From positions 1-43,281 of the forward strand of contig JAGHUS010000060.1 in the NCBI GenBank assembly GCA_018064685.1: 43,281 nt of DNA, in the 5' to 3' direction. Below, one piece after another: positions 18,436 through 26,762 of the stretch. Position 1 is the first letter of the stretch. The number at the start of each line of letters is the position of its first letter. A program made the translations under genes and the position numbers. Origin of the DNA: Bacteroidales bacterium (GTDB lineage: Bacteria > Bacteroidota > Bacteroidia > Bacteroidales > Bacteroidaceae). The notes under the pieces were generated by a model. That model saw only the letters and a program-made list of their open reading frames with translations, was not told the origin of the DNA and searched no databases.

Positions 18436-18581
18436 TGTCGTAGTTTTTTGGTTTAAAAGGTTATTTATGTTCGCTTTCTGTGAATCATGGAGTCAGCCCC
18501 CTTGATCCAGTTCTTCTCTTTTTCCTTGCTTCTATTTTTTTGACTCTTTTTGCGTGTAAAGGTTTAATTGTGCCTTACGGT

Positions 18582-20336
18582 TCACTTCATCTTCTCGAGG
18601 ATGGAAGGCGCTAAGGTGTCGCCCAGCTCCACTGATTTCTTTAGAGCCTCCTTGGCCTCGGCCGTCTTGCCCTTGTCGCGCAGAGCAACGCCTAGAATGC
18701 GATAGGGATCGGGATATTCGGGGTCGATGGCAATGGCCTTGCGTGCTATGACGATGGCTTCGTCAAGCTGTCCTACACGATAGTTTAAGGCTGCCTCTTC
18801 GGCTCGCAATGATGGGTCGTCAGGCGATAGGTTTGCAGCTCGCTCTATGTCGCTGAGTGCTGCCGGATACATGCGGCATTGTATCTCCATCTGCTCGCGC
18901 TCGAAATAGAATGTGGAGTTGACATTGCCGGATAGCAGATGCTCGCACTCGTTCATGTCGTTGACAGCTTCGCGGTAGCGTTTGAGCTTGGCAAGCGTTT
19001 TGGCTCGGGGGTACAGGTATTTGACAGCCTCGGTGGGGTAGGGCTTTGTGTAACAATTCACACAGCTATCCTGCAAGGCCAGAATCTCTTCGTCAGTGGC
19101 ATTCATCTTGCTTTTGCACAACTGGGCATAGCTGAAGTATTCAGCCGAGCGCATGTTGGTGGTCGTTACCTGCATAAACTTCTGGTATGCCTCTTCATAT
19201 TTCTTTAGCGAATAGAGGCACATGCCCTCGAGGGCTGTGTAGAGCGGGAGCGGATTGGCCGAATAGGCTGCAGTAGCTTCTTGCAAAGCACGCTCCATGT
19301 TCCATCCATCGATGGCACTGCTGTCCTGCAGACTTGTCTGGTACATCATCTTGGCCAGCGAGTGGTGTATCTCATCGTCATGGCCTGTCTGTATCTTCAG
19401 TCCTTGTGCGTACGCCTCTTCGGCTGCTTTGTATTCTTTCTGGCTTGTCAGCAGTTCGCCCATCTGTATGTAGCCAGTGTGGCTAGTGGGGAACTTGCTG
19501 ATGTACATCTTTATGACTTCCTTGTACTCTGTCGGGTTCTGCTTACTATATAATAATATATAAGAGGTGGCCTGCGATTCGTCTTCGGGCAAAGCCTTGA
19601 CAATGCCTATTGCCTTCAGGTCGTGGTTGTTGACGTCCAGTGCCTTTATCTGCAGCGACTCCTGGTACAGGACTCCCAGCGCATAGGCGGGGTTGTCGGC
19701 TCCTCCGGCCGAGAGCTGGATGTGTCCCAAAAGTTCTCCGTTCTCGTTGAAGACGGGACATCCGGCATAGCGTTCGTTGATGGGATTATGCAGTGTATAA
19801 TAGGGGTATTTGGCATCGTCAAACTCCTGTATGTTTTCGATTACATCCTCCTTGCATAATGCCTTGCTGTCGTTGCTGCATATCGGCATGACATAGATGC
19901 GCTCGCCTTTCTGTGCTGTCTGCTTGGCCATGGGCATGGGCTTTGCTTTGTCGCAGCTTGTACTCATCTTTGCGACATTGTAGATAGAGCTGGCACCCAG
20001 TATACTTGTCACGTTGTACTCCTTTCCATCGGCATCCACCACCACGGCTCTGGTGGCGTTCTTTAGTATGTCGTACTCCGTAACGGCATCGCCTGTCTCG
20101 TTTACAAAGTATCCTTGCCCCTGCTTCATATTTCCTTGGTTGTCGTAGGCAATGACTGTCAGTTGTGCCTTTCTGGCCTTCTTGAACCATTTGGGGTTCT
20201 GCGCTAAGAGTGTGGAAGGCAGCATGAAAAGTGCCAGTGCGGATATCAGCAGGCAGCGTGCCATTGACGCTATGCAGCTTTTTTCCCCTATGGTTGTCTT
20301 TGTGTTCTTTTGCTGTATTGTTTTGATTGTTGTCAT
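18582..20336 (-). CDS. Exported TPR protein with an inactive trypsin-like (HtrA-type) domain
   Basis: A 584-aa exported protein. A signal peptide core (MARCLLISALALFMLPSTLLA) spans residues 25-45; Met25 (20264) is an alternative start. Residues 50-215 follow the HtrA/trypsin layout: QGQGYFVNETGDAVTEYDIL, then VVVDADGKEYNVTSILG, SIYNVAKM, and RYAGCPVFNENGELLGHI. The catalytic His position holds Asp89 (EYDI instead of NHHV-type), the Asp position Tyr119 by alignment, and the Ser position Ala191 (AGCP instead of SGGP). It should therefore be a non-catalytic binding fold. Residues 255-584 are TPR repeats, clearest at the end (PDDPSLRAEEAALNYRVGQ, DPEYPDPYRILGVALRDKGK). It follows recN, separated by 89 nt. 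Confidence 0.82.
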   Translation of the reverse strand: MTTIKTIQQKNTKTTIGEKSCIASMARCLLISALALFMLPSTLLAQNPKWFKKARKAQLTVIAYDNQGNMKQGQGYFVNETGDAVTEYDILKNATRAVVVDADGKEYNVTSILGASSIYNVAKMSTSCDKAKPMPMAKQTAQKGERIYVMPICSNDSKALCKEDVIENIQEFDDAKYPYYTLHNPINERYAGCPVFNENGELLGHIQLSAGGADNPAYALGVLYQESLQIKALDVNNHDLKAIGIVKALPEDESQATSYILLYSKQNPTEYKEVIKMYISKFPTSHTGYIQMGELLTSQKEYKAAEEAYAQGLKIQTGHDDEIHHSLAKMMYQTSLQDSSAIDGWNMERALQEATAAYSANPLPLYTALEGMCLYSLKKYEEAYQKFMQVTTTNMRSAEYFSYAQLCKSKMNATDEEILALQDSCVNCYTKPYPTEAVKYLYPRAKTLAKLKRYREAVNDMNECEHLLSGNVNSTFYFEREQMEIQCRMYPAALSDIERAANLSPDDPSLRAEEAALNYRVGQLDEAIVIARKAIAIDPEYPDPYRILGVALRDKGKTAEAKEALKKSVELGDTLAPSILEKMK

Positions 20337-20381
20337 TCTGTTATTGTGTTCAAAAAATGATAGTAGCTTTTTTCCTTAATC

Positions 20382-20405
20382 ACTAAACGACCAAACGGCT
20401 AAACA
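20382..20405. repeat. 8-nt repeat (ACTAAACG type), 3 units
   Basis: ACTAAACG, ACCAAACG and GCTAAACA are in register in the short gap between recN and the TPR gene. A weaker run of similar 8-mers lies at 24486-24517. Confidence 0.45.
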
Positions 20406-20425
20406 GTTGTACGACTGGTGTGATG

Positions 20426-22090
20426 TTACTTGTTTAGCAGCTCCTTTGCATTGTTTATGGCAGCTTCGGTCAGTGTGGCTCCACTCAGCATGTGTGCAAT
20501 CTCCTCAATGCGTTCCTCGGTCGTGAGTCGTACGATGTGGCTGTTTGTGGTGTCGTCGTTGTCCTCTTTATACACACGGTAGTGATGCTGTCCCATGGCT
20601 GCAATCTGTGGCAGATGGGTGATGCTGATGACCTGACGTCCATGTTTCTCGCCCATCTCCTTCATGATGAGTGCCATTCGTTCGGCTATCTGTCCGCTTA
20701 CACCCGTGTCTATCTCGTCGAAGATGATGGTGGGCAGGCTTGTGGCACTGCTGATGAGGGCCTTGAGGCTGAGCATGACGCGTGCAATCTCGCCACCACT
20801 GGCCACTTGCGATACGGGTTGCAAGGACCCGTTCTTGTTGGCGCTGAAAAGGTATGTCACTTTGTCAATGCCATTGCTGTCGAAATGGGTGTCGGTTGTG
20901 ATGTCGACCTTGAACTGGATATTAGGCATTCCGAGTGAAACCAATGCTTCCTGCATGCTCTTCTCGACCTCTTTTCCGCTTTTTGCACGTTGCTTTGATA
21001 GTACTTGGGCTTGTTTCAGTGTGCTGTTTTCCAAGTCTTTGACTTCTTTCTCCAAAGCCAAGATATGCTCTTCGCTATGGGTTATGGCGTTCAGCTTCTC
21101 GTCAAGTTCTTGGGTCAGTGCTATCAGTTCTTCGACACTCTCGACATGATGCTTGTGTTCCAGGTCGTAGATGGTGCTCAACCGCTCCTCCACGTAACTC
21201 TGTCTTTCGGGGTTGAAGTCTATGTTCTCGGCTTCATCCTCCACCTCGTTGGCTACGTCTTTTAGCTCGATGCGGCAACTCTCCAGTCGTTCTGCCAGTT
21301 CGGCTGCAGCGGGGAAGACGTCGGCAATATTGTCCAACTGGTTCTTGGCAGTGCGCAATGCCTGCACAATGCCGTTCTCCTCTCCGCTAAGTATCTCATT
21401 AGCTTGATACAGTGAGGTTTTTATCTCTTCGGCATGCTCCAGCGTCTGTTGCTCCTGTTCCAGTTCGGTGTCTTCACCTTCCTGCAGGTCGGCTTCTTGC
21501 AGCTGTTTGAACTGGAATTCCAGATAGTCCTGTTCCGTCTGTGCGGCATTGGCCATTTCCTGGGCCTCCTCCAGTTCATTTTTCTTTGCTTTATATTGCT
21601 TGAAAAGTTGTGTGTATTTTGCTTTGTCCTGCTGATTGGCTGCCAGAATGTCAAGAACATTGAGCTGGAAGTCCTCTTTGGCTAGCAGGAGGTTTTGGTG
21701 CTGCGAATGAATGTCGATAAGCTGTTCGCCTAGCATCTTGAGTTGTGCAACACCAACAGGCGAGTCGTTGATGAAGGCGCGACTTTTTCCGGATGAGGAA
21801 ACTTCTCGTCGTACGATACATTCTGACGGGTCGTAGTCCAGTTCAAGTTCATCGAACAGGTTCTTCAGATTGTCGTCCTGCAGTTGGAATGTGGCTTCGA
21901 TGGTGCATCGTTGTGCCCCTTGTCGTATGGATTTCGTTTCAGCTCTTTGTCCCAATAGAAGGCCAACGGCTCCAAGCAGAATGGATTTACCCGCACCTGT
22001 CTCGCCCGTGATGATCGAGAAGCCGTTCTCGAAGTCAATGTCCAGCTTCTCGATGAGCGCGTAATTTTGTATGTATAAATGTTTTAGCAT
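20426..22090 (-). CDS. recN: DNA repair protein RecN
   Basis: An SMC-like ATPase that acts in double-strand break repair. The 554-aa protein begins MLKHLYIQNYALIEKLDIDF, with Walker A GETGAGKS at residues 29-36. A long coiled coil fills about 150-350. The C-terminal lobe holds the ABC signature (VASGGEIARVMLSLKAL) and Walker B (LPTIIFDEIDTGVSG). Length is normal. The gene begins 71 nt after porD ends, in the dnaN-exo-coaBC-porD-recN run; no TAnnTTTG box is visible in that gap, so co-transcription is likely. Confidence 0.97.
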   Translation of the reverse strand: MLKHLYIQNYALIEKLDIDFENGFSIITGETGAGKSILLGAVGLLLGQRAETKSIRQGAQRCTIEATFQLQDDNLKNLFDELELDYDPSECIVRREVSSSGKSRAFINDSPVGVAQLKMLGEQLIDIHSQHQNLLLAKEDFQLNVLDILAANQQDKAKYTQLFKQYKAKKNELEEAQEMANAAQTEQDYLEFQFKQLQEADLQEGEDTELEQEQQTLEHAEEIKTSLYQANEILSGEENGIVQALRTAKNQLDNIADVFPAAAELAERLESCRIELKDVANEVEDEAENIDFNPERQSYVEERLSTIYDLEHKHHVESVEELIALTQELDEKLNAITHSEEHILALEKEVKDLENSTLKQAQVLSKQRAKSGKEVEKSMQEALVSLGMPNIQFKVDITTDTHFDSNGIDKVTYLFSANKNGSLQPVSQVASGGEIARVMLSLKALISSATSLPTIIFDEIDTGVSGQIAERMALIMKEMGEKHGRQVISITHLPQIAAMGQHHYRVYKEDNDDTTNSHIVRLTTEERIEEIAHMLSGATLTEAAINNAKELLNK

Positions 22091-22161
22091 TTTCCGTTTG
22101 CGATTGTGAATGTTGAGGAGGCGTTGTGAATGCTGGTAGAAATGGTGTGTTTCCTCCGTTA

Positions 22162-23073
22162 TTAATTCTTAATCTTGTCCCAGTTGTTACTTTGCGATGG
22201 GTCGATGTTGAATAGTATCTTGTATACATCGTCTCGCTCCTGACTCGTTCCCTTACCGGCATAGATGTTTATGAGCTCGTCTCGCTTATACTCGGTGAAA
22301 AGCTGTGGCAGCTGGCTCATCGATTTTGCTTGGTGTGCTTCGTCAAGCATGCTGATTGATTCGGAGATGGCTTGTCTTGCAGCTTCTGTATCTTCGGTCA
22401 TCTGGTCAAGCCCTTCACGGTGGTACTTGTAGATGAGCCTACGATAGGTTTCCATCGATCCATCCATCAGGTCGTTGAGCAGGGCAAAACGGTTCTTGCT
22501 GTTGTCAAACGCTTTCCAACCGGGATAACCCAGGCTTTCGGCATTTGTCACAATGTCTTCGGCCGTATGGAAGTATTGTGTGCCTCCGAGTGGCGACATG
22601 CTGTCCATGTCGTAACCTATTATCATATAGGCATAGTAGGCCAGCAGAGCCACAAGATTGTTGTCAAGGTGGTCATTTCCTGCATACTCCAACTGGTCGG
22701 TGGGTTGAAAGGTGAAGTCGAATTGCTTGTCGTTGACCGAATAGGTTGTTGTGGTGTAGCTGCTGTTGAAGACGGGCCGGCTTGCAGTGAGAAGTAGTGA
22801 GCACTTGAACGAGTTGTCGGTGTCGCTGTATGTATTCACCGTAATGCCCAGGCTGCAGGCAATCTTCTCGTTTTCACGGAAATGCATGCCTGTCCATTGC
22901 TTCTCGTTCAGGAAGTTGGTTATTTTCTCTTGCAAAGCCTCGAATACATCGGTACGTGTAGTGTTGCCCACCTGCTGGTGGTTGATAGACACTTTTGCCT
23001 CCAGCTCTTGCGCGTGAGTGGAGCTGAGGCACAAACCAAGCATTGCGGATATGAGGAAGATGATTTTTCGCAC
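22162..23073 (-). CDS. porD: DUF4835 family protein, PorD-like type IX secretion component
   Basis: A 303-aa periplasmic protein: signal MRKIIFLISAMLGLCLSSTHA-Q, then ELEAKVSINHQQV, the usual opening of DUF4835. Other family marks are the segments LQEKITNFLNEKQWTGMHF, TYSVNDKQFDFTF, LVALLAYYAYMIIGYDMDS and YPGWKAFDNSKNRFALLNDL. In Porphyromonas the homologue PorD belongs to the type IX secretion gene set, though its exact role is poorly defined. The coaBC-porD-recN order is, from memory, frequent in Bacteroidetes. It starts 3 nt after coaBC ends. Other T9SS genes are not in this window. Confidence 0.85.
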   Translation of the reverse strand: MRKIIFLISAMLGLCLSSTHAQELEAKVSINHQQVGNTTRTDVFEALQEKITNFLNEKQWTGMHFRENEKIACSLGITVNTYSDTDNSFKCSLLLTASRPVFNSSYTTTTYSVNDKQFDFTFQPTDQLEYAGNDHLDNNLVALLAYYAYMIIGYDMDSMSPLGGTQYFHTAEDIVTNAESLGYPGWKAFDNSKNRFALLNDLMDGSMETYRRLIYKYHREGLDQMTEDTEAARQAISESISMLDEAHQAKSMSQLPQLFTEYKRDELINIYAGKGTSQERDDVYKILFNIDPSQSNNWDKIKN

Positions 23074-23076
23074 AGT

Positions 23077-24378
23077 TTAAAGTCTTTTAGCTAGTTCGTT
23101 AACTATGTCTGTTGCCACTTCTTTCTTGCTTTTCAGCGGGAATGGTATGGCTGCATCTTTCGAGATGATGGTTATCTTGTTGGTGTCGTGACGGAATCCT
23201 GCTCCATTGTCGCGGAGTGAGTTCATGACGATGAAGTCAAGGTTCTTCTTGTCCAGCTTCTCCTTGGCGTGTAGTGCTTCGTCATTTGTCTCCAAGGCAA
23301 AGCCAACAAGCACCTGTTCCGCTTTCTTCATCTTTCCTAAAGCCTTCGCTATGTCTTGTGTAGGCTTAAGGTGCAATACCAGTTCTCCCTTCTCTTCGGC
23401 CAGGGCCTCACGTTTTATCTTCTTGTCTGCCACATCGGCTGGTGTAAAGTCTGCTACAGCCGCACAGAGGATGCCGACATTGCATTTTTCGAACAGGCTT
23501 GTCGAGGCCTCGTACATCTGCTGTGCACTCTCGACATCGGTCTTGCGGATGTTGGGATGCGATGTGGTGAGTTGTATCGGTCCGCATATCAGTTCCACGA
23601 TTGCACCTCTGCAGGCACATTCTTCGGCCAAAGCCAATCCCATCTTTCCGCTTGAATAGTTGCCTATGAAGCGTACGGGATCTATTTTCTCGTAGGTAGG
23701 GCCAGCTGTAATGAGTATACGTTTTCCTTTCAGATCTTGAGGCACGCTTTCGTTTCCCTCGTCAGCGAGCACGCTTACGCTCGCTTGGGCAATGCTAGTG
23801 TTTTCTGTTTCACCGCCTTTAGTCTCTGCTTCTTTCTTTGCGAAAAACTCTTCCAGCACTTCAATAATCTTTTCCGGCTCCTCCATTCTGCCTTTTCCCT
23901 CCAGCTTACTTGCAAGGAATCCGGTGCCAGCCTCGATTATGTGGTTGCCATACGATTGCAGTGTCTGCATGTTATGCTGTGTGCTGGGGTGCGCATACAT
24001 ATCGAGATCCATGGCGGGAGCCACAAAGACGGGAGCCTTCATGCTTAGATAAGTTGTTATAAGCATGTTGTCGGCAATGCCGTTTGCCATCTTTCCGATA
24101 GTGCTGGCTGTGGCGGGTGCTATGAGCATGGCGTCTGCCCAAAGTCCAAGGTCGACATGGCTGTGCCAGCTGCCGTCAGCTCGTGAGAAGAACTCGCTTA
24201 CTACGGGTTTCTGTGTCAGTGTGCTGAGTGTCAGTGGGGTGATAAACTCTTTTCCGGCTGGTGTGATTACAACCTGCACCTCAGCCCCCTTTTTTATGAG
24301 TCCCCTTATGATGAGGCAAGCCTTGTATGCAGCAATGCTGCCCGTGATGCCTAGTACTATCTTTTTCCCTTTTAACAT
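23077..24378 (-). CDS. coaBC: Bifunctional phosphopantothenoylcysteine decarboxylase / phosphopantothenate-cysteine ligase
   Basis: Two steps of coenzyme A synthesis: CoaB joins 4'-phosphopantothenate to cysteine using CTP, and CoaC decarboxylates the product with FMN. The 433-aa protein has the CoaC half at residues 1-170 (VLGITGSIAAYKA, catalytic His74 in HSHVDL, APAMDLDMY) and the CoaB half from about 207 (LKGKRILITAGPTYEKIDPV, FIGNYSSGKMG, AAVADFTPADVADKKIKR). The flexible-flap motif reads GFLASKLEGKGRM, with Ser157 where the E. coli enzyme has its active-site Cys; I believe this is common in Bacteroidetes. The linker (about 175-206) is long and includes SIAQASVSVLADEGN, encoded by a short palindrome. 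It starts 159 nt after the exonuclease gene. Confidence 0.96.
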   Translation of the reverse strand: MLKGKKIVLGITGSIAAYKACLIIRGLIKKGAEVQVVITPAGKEFITPLTLSTLTQKPVVSEFFSRADGSWHSHVDLGLWADAMLIAPATASTIGKMANGIADNMLITTYLSMKAPVFVAPAMDLDMYAHPSTQHNMQTLQSYGNHIIEAGTGFLASKLEGKGRMEEPEKIIEVLEEFFAKKEAETKGGETENTSIAQASVSVLADEGNESVPQDLKGKRILITAGPTYEKIDPVRFIGNYSSGKMGLALAEECACRGAIVELICGPIQLTTSHPNIRKTDVESAQQMYEASTSLFEKCNVGILCAAVADFTPADVADKKIKREALAEEKGELVLHLKPTQDIAKALGKMKKAEQVLVGFALETNDEALHAKEKLDKKNLDFIVMNSLRDNGAGFRHDTNKITIISKDAAIPFPLKSKKEVATDIVNELAKRL

Positions 24379-24412
24379 TGTTCTATGCTTCTTTTCCTAA
24401 ATGACAAAACAA

Positions 24413-24460
24413 GTTGTTGAATTGTCGACTTATCGAGTTGTTGAATTGTCGACTTATCGA
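24413..24460. repeat. 24-nt exact tandem duplication
   Basis: Two identical 24-nt copies (24413-24436 and 24437-24460) lie in the coaBC-exonuclease gap. Each is itself two related 12-mers (GTTGTTGAATTG and TCGACTTATCGA). A degraded third copy follows to about 24484. Confidence 0.85.
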
Positions 24461-24537
24461 ATTGTCTAATTCTCGATTAAACGCTTAATCTCCTAAACAA
24501 CTAGTCCCTTAAACGCCCAATCATTACTTTGCTTTCG

Positions 24538-25305
24538 CTACAAAGCGTATTTAAGTCTGAGCTGAGTAAACACGTATTTGGTGTTGAGCGAGAAGTCGGC
24601 ACTCTGCACCCACCCGTAATAGCCAGGGTCGCTGCTCAGTACGTCCTTGACGCGCTTTCCTTTGTATTTGCCAAAGTTAATGATTTCCTCTCCCTTTTCA
24701 TTATATATAATGCGTCCTGCAAAGTCGACATTGTTTGTCATCTTGCTAAAGTCGGACAGGAATGCGATATCGTTCTTGAGCTCCTCAGGATACTTCTCCA
24801 ATTGTGCCAATAGCACCTCGTAGGTCGCTCTTGTGTCGGCCAGTGCGCTATGTGCATTCTCAAGGTCTTTCCCGCAATAATACTTATAGGCAGCTACCAG
24901 TGTTCTGCGTTCCAGCTTGTGGTAGATGTTCTGCACGTCTACAAACTTTCTCTTCGAAAGGTCGAGCAGCACTCCTGCACGCATAAACTCTTCTACCAGA
25001 AGGGGAATGTCGAAGCGATTGGAGTTGAAGCCTGCCAAGTCGCATCCCTTGAATGTGGCAGCCAGTGTTGGTGCAACTTCCTTAAAGGTGGGACAGTCTT
25101 GCACGTCCGAGTCGTAGATGCCGTGTATCTCGCTCGAGGCTTCGGGTATGTGTATGGTAGGGTTTATTCGCATAGAGCGGCTCTCCTCGTTGCCGTTGGG
25201 CTCTATTTTGATGTAGCAAAGCTCCACGATGCGGTCCTTGGCAATGTCAACCCCCGTTGTCTCGAGGTCGAAGAATATAATTGGATTCTTCAGATTCAGT
25301 TTCAT
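24538..25305 (-). CDS. DnaQ-like 3'-5' exonuclease (DEDDh) with DUF3820-like C-terminus
   Basis: A 255-aa exonuclease of the DnaQ/epsilon superfamily. Exo I is FFDLETTG (Asp13, Glu15), exo II is the FNSNRFDIPLL Asp, and exo III is HSALADT with His and Asp, so the DEDDh set is complete. The last 45 residues (INFGKYKGKRVKDVLSSDPG, YYGWVQ) match the small DUF3820-type module that many bacterial exonucleases of this type carry. It may proofread or trim DNA; whether it serves as the replicase proofreading subunit cannot be told. ATG 25305 is chosen because the conserved strand begins there; an in-frame extension reaches 25362. It lies downstream of dnaN, separated by a large inverted repeat. Confidence 0.92.
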   Translation of the reverse strand: MKLNLKNPIIFFDLETTGVDIAKDRIVELCYIKIEPNGNEESRSMRINPTIHIPEASSEIHGIYDSDVQDCPTFKEVAPTLAATFKGCDLAGFNSNRFDIPLLVEEFMRAGVLLDLSKRKFVDVQNIYHKLERRTLVAAYKYYCGKDLENAHSALADTRATYEVLLAQLEKYPEELKNDIAFLSDFSKMTNNVDFAGRIIYNEKGEEIINFGKYKGKRVKDVLSSDPGYYGWVQSADFSLNTKYVFTQLRLKYAL

Positions 25306-25352
25306 GTGACTATATTTGTCAATCGTTTGGTATGGTGTTTTTGTTGTTGAAA

Positions 25353-25434
25353 CCGAGAACAAATGAGAACGGTGAGAACAATTATTATATCAAAGATGAC
25401 GATATGTTCTCTCTTTGTTCTCTTTTGTTCTCGG
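25353..25434. repeat. GAGAAC repeat-based inverted repeat between dnaN and the exonuclease gene
   Basis: Three GAGAAC copies at 9-10 nt spacing on the left (25353-25380) face three GTTCTC copies on the right (25405-25434). The arms, CCGAGAACAAATGAGAAC and GTTCTCTTTTGTTCTCGG, pair almost fully, leaving a 24-nt loop. It can form a long hairpin on either strand and may act as a partial terminator or processing site within the run. Confidence 0.75.
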
Positions 25435-25470
25435 TCTTCAAAACTTTCACAAAAGATACAACTGTTTGTG

Positions 25471-26595
25471 TTATTCGTTGAGCATCATAGGCATGAGAAG
25501 CATCAGCACCTCTTCGTTCTCAGGCTGTTCTGCGGGTACGATGACGCCGGGGCGGCTTGGATCGGCCAACTGAAGTGTGAGATTCTCGTTGTCCAGTATG
25601 GTGGCAATCTCGAGCATGAACTGGCAGCTGAAACCGACACTGATGGGCGAGTTGTTGTATTCGCAATAGAGGTTCTCCTCGGCCGATGTGGCATAGTCGT
25701 TGTCCTGTCCAGTCAGCTTCATCAGGTTGTTCTCCAGATGAACCTTCATCAAACCACTGCTCTGGTTGCAGAATACGCTTACACGCTTCAATGCACCAAT
25801 CAGGGCACTACGGTCAACGGTGGCCTGGAAGGGATTGCTGGTGGGGATTACTGCGTTGTAGTTGGGATAGCGACCTTCGATGAGGCGGAAATAAAGCTCG
25901 AATTTAGAAGTCTGGATTACTGCCTTTTCTGCATCAAAATGGAGGGTAATCTCAGAGACGTCCTTGTTGATGACACTCTTGATGATGCTAGCCACCTTCT
26001 TGGGAAGGATAAAGCCTGACTCAAAGCCTGTCTGCACATTGCGGTTGATGTTGCGAACCAACTTGCGGCCATCGGTACCGGCAAAGACAATATGGTCGGG
26101 CTTGATGTCGATAAACACACCGGTCATGACCAGACGTATCTCGTCATTGGCAGTAGCAAAAAGGCAGCGGTTGATGCCGTTGAGCAGCACCTCGGCAGGA
26201 AGGTTCAGCGTTGTAGCATCGGCAGAAATGTCCTGCTGCAAGGGGAAGGGTTCAGCATCCTGACTCATGATGCTGAATGTACCTGACTGGTGGAAGCCAA
26301 TGAGCTCGTGATTGTCGGGGATGTATTCGAAGGTGATAGGCTGTTCTGCCAATTCCTTGATTGATTCCATAATTGTCTTGGCAGGCACGCAGAACATGGC
26401 ATTCTCTGTCATATCGATAAGGTCGATAGATGTGACAAAGTACTTCTCGCTGTCACTTGCCGTAATAGTGGCCTTGTTGTCTCGCAGATTGAGAAGGAAG
26501 CAGTCAAGAATAGGCATGGAGTTTTTTGCAACCATTACCTTGCTAGCTGCTGACAGATGGCTGTAAAGAGCCGAACTGGATACAGTAAATTTCAT
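25471..26595 (-). CDS. dnaN: DNA polymerase III beta sliding clamp
   Basis: A 374-aa ring-clamp subunit that tethers polymerases and other partners to DNA. It begins MKFTVSSSALYSHLSAASKV and has the three-domain clamp layout. Recognisable points are GVFIDIKPDHIVFAGTDGRKL in the middle domain, IEGRYPNYNAVIP, and the C-terminal VLMLLMPMMLNE, the hydrophobic strand that forms the partner-binding cleft (family consensus PM-x). Length is normal. It has its own consensus promoter and is divergent from the DUF3127 gene. dnaA is not adjacent, which is usual for Bacteroidetes. Confidence 0.97.
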   Translation of the reverse strand: MKFTVSSSALYSHLSAASKVMVAKNSMPILDCFLLNLRDNKATITASDSEKYFVTSIDLIDMTENAMFCVPAKTIMESIKELAEQPITFEYIPDNHELIGFHQSGTFSIMSQDAEPFPLQQDISADATTLNLPAEVLLNGINRCLFATANDEIRLVMTGVFIDIKPDHIVFAGTDGRKLVRNINRNVQTGFESGFILPKKVASIIKSVINKDVSEITLHFDAEKAVIQTSKFELYFRLIEGRYPNYNAVIPTSNPFQATVDRSALIGALKRVSVFCNQSSGLMKVHLENNLMKLTGQDNDYATSAEENLYCEYNNSPISVGFSCQFMLEIATILDNENLTLQLADPSRPGVIVPAEQPENEEVLMLLMPMMLNE

Positions 26596-26630
26596 ATTGT
26601 ATAGTTTTATTTGTTATTTCGTTTTATGCG

Positions 26631-26662
26631 CAAAGTTAAACAATTTGTATTGAATGTGCAAA
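26631..26662 (-). promoter_or_regulatory. dnaN promoter
   Basis: The minus strand has TTTG (26659-26662), 20 nt, then TAACTTTG (26631-26638): an exact Bacteroidetes promoter. The leader to the dnaN ATG is about 30 nt. Confidence 0.85.
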
Positions 26663-26702
26663 AAAAAAGTCCTCAAAATTAGTTTATGCCGAAAAAGATT
26701 TG

Positions 26703-26710
26703 TATCTTCG
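26703..26710 (+). promoter_or_regulatory. Probable -7 box (TATCTTCG) for the DUF3127 gene
   Basis: TATCTTCG differs from TAnnTTTG by one base. It lies 53 nt before ATG 26763 and back-to-back with the dnaN promoter. The -33 region has no clean TTTG at 19-21 nt, so promoter strength is uncertain. Confidence 0.5.
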
Positions 26711-26762
26711 CACATTATTTCGCAATATAAGAGTAACAAACTATACAATTTGGAATATTATT

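Noticed and set aside
25471..26595. Replication origin next to dnaN
   Set aside because: No dnaA gene, DnaA-box cluster or A/T-rich repeats were found near dnaN.
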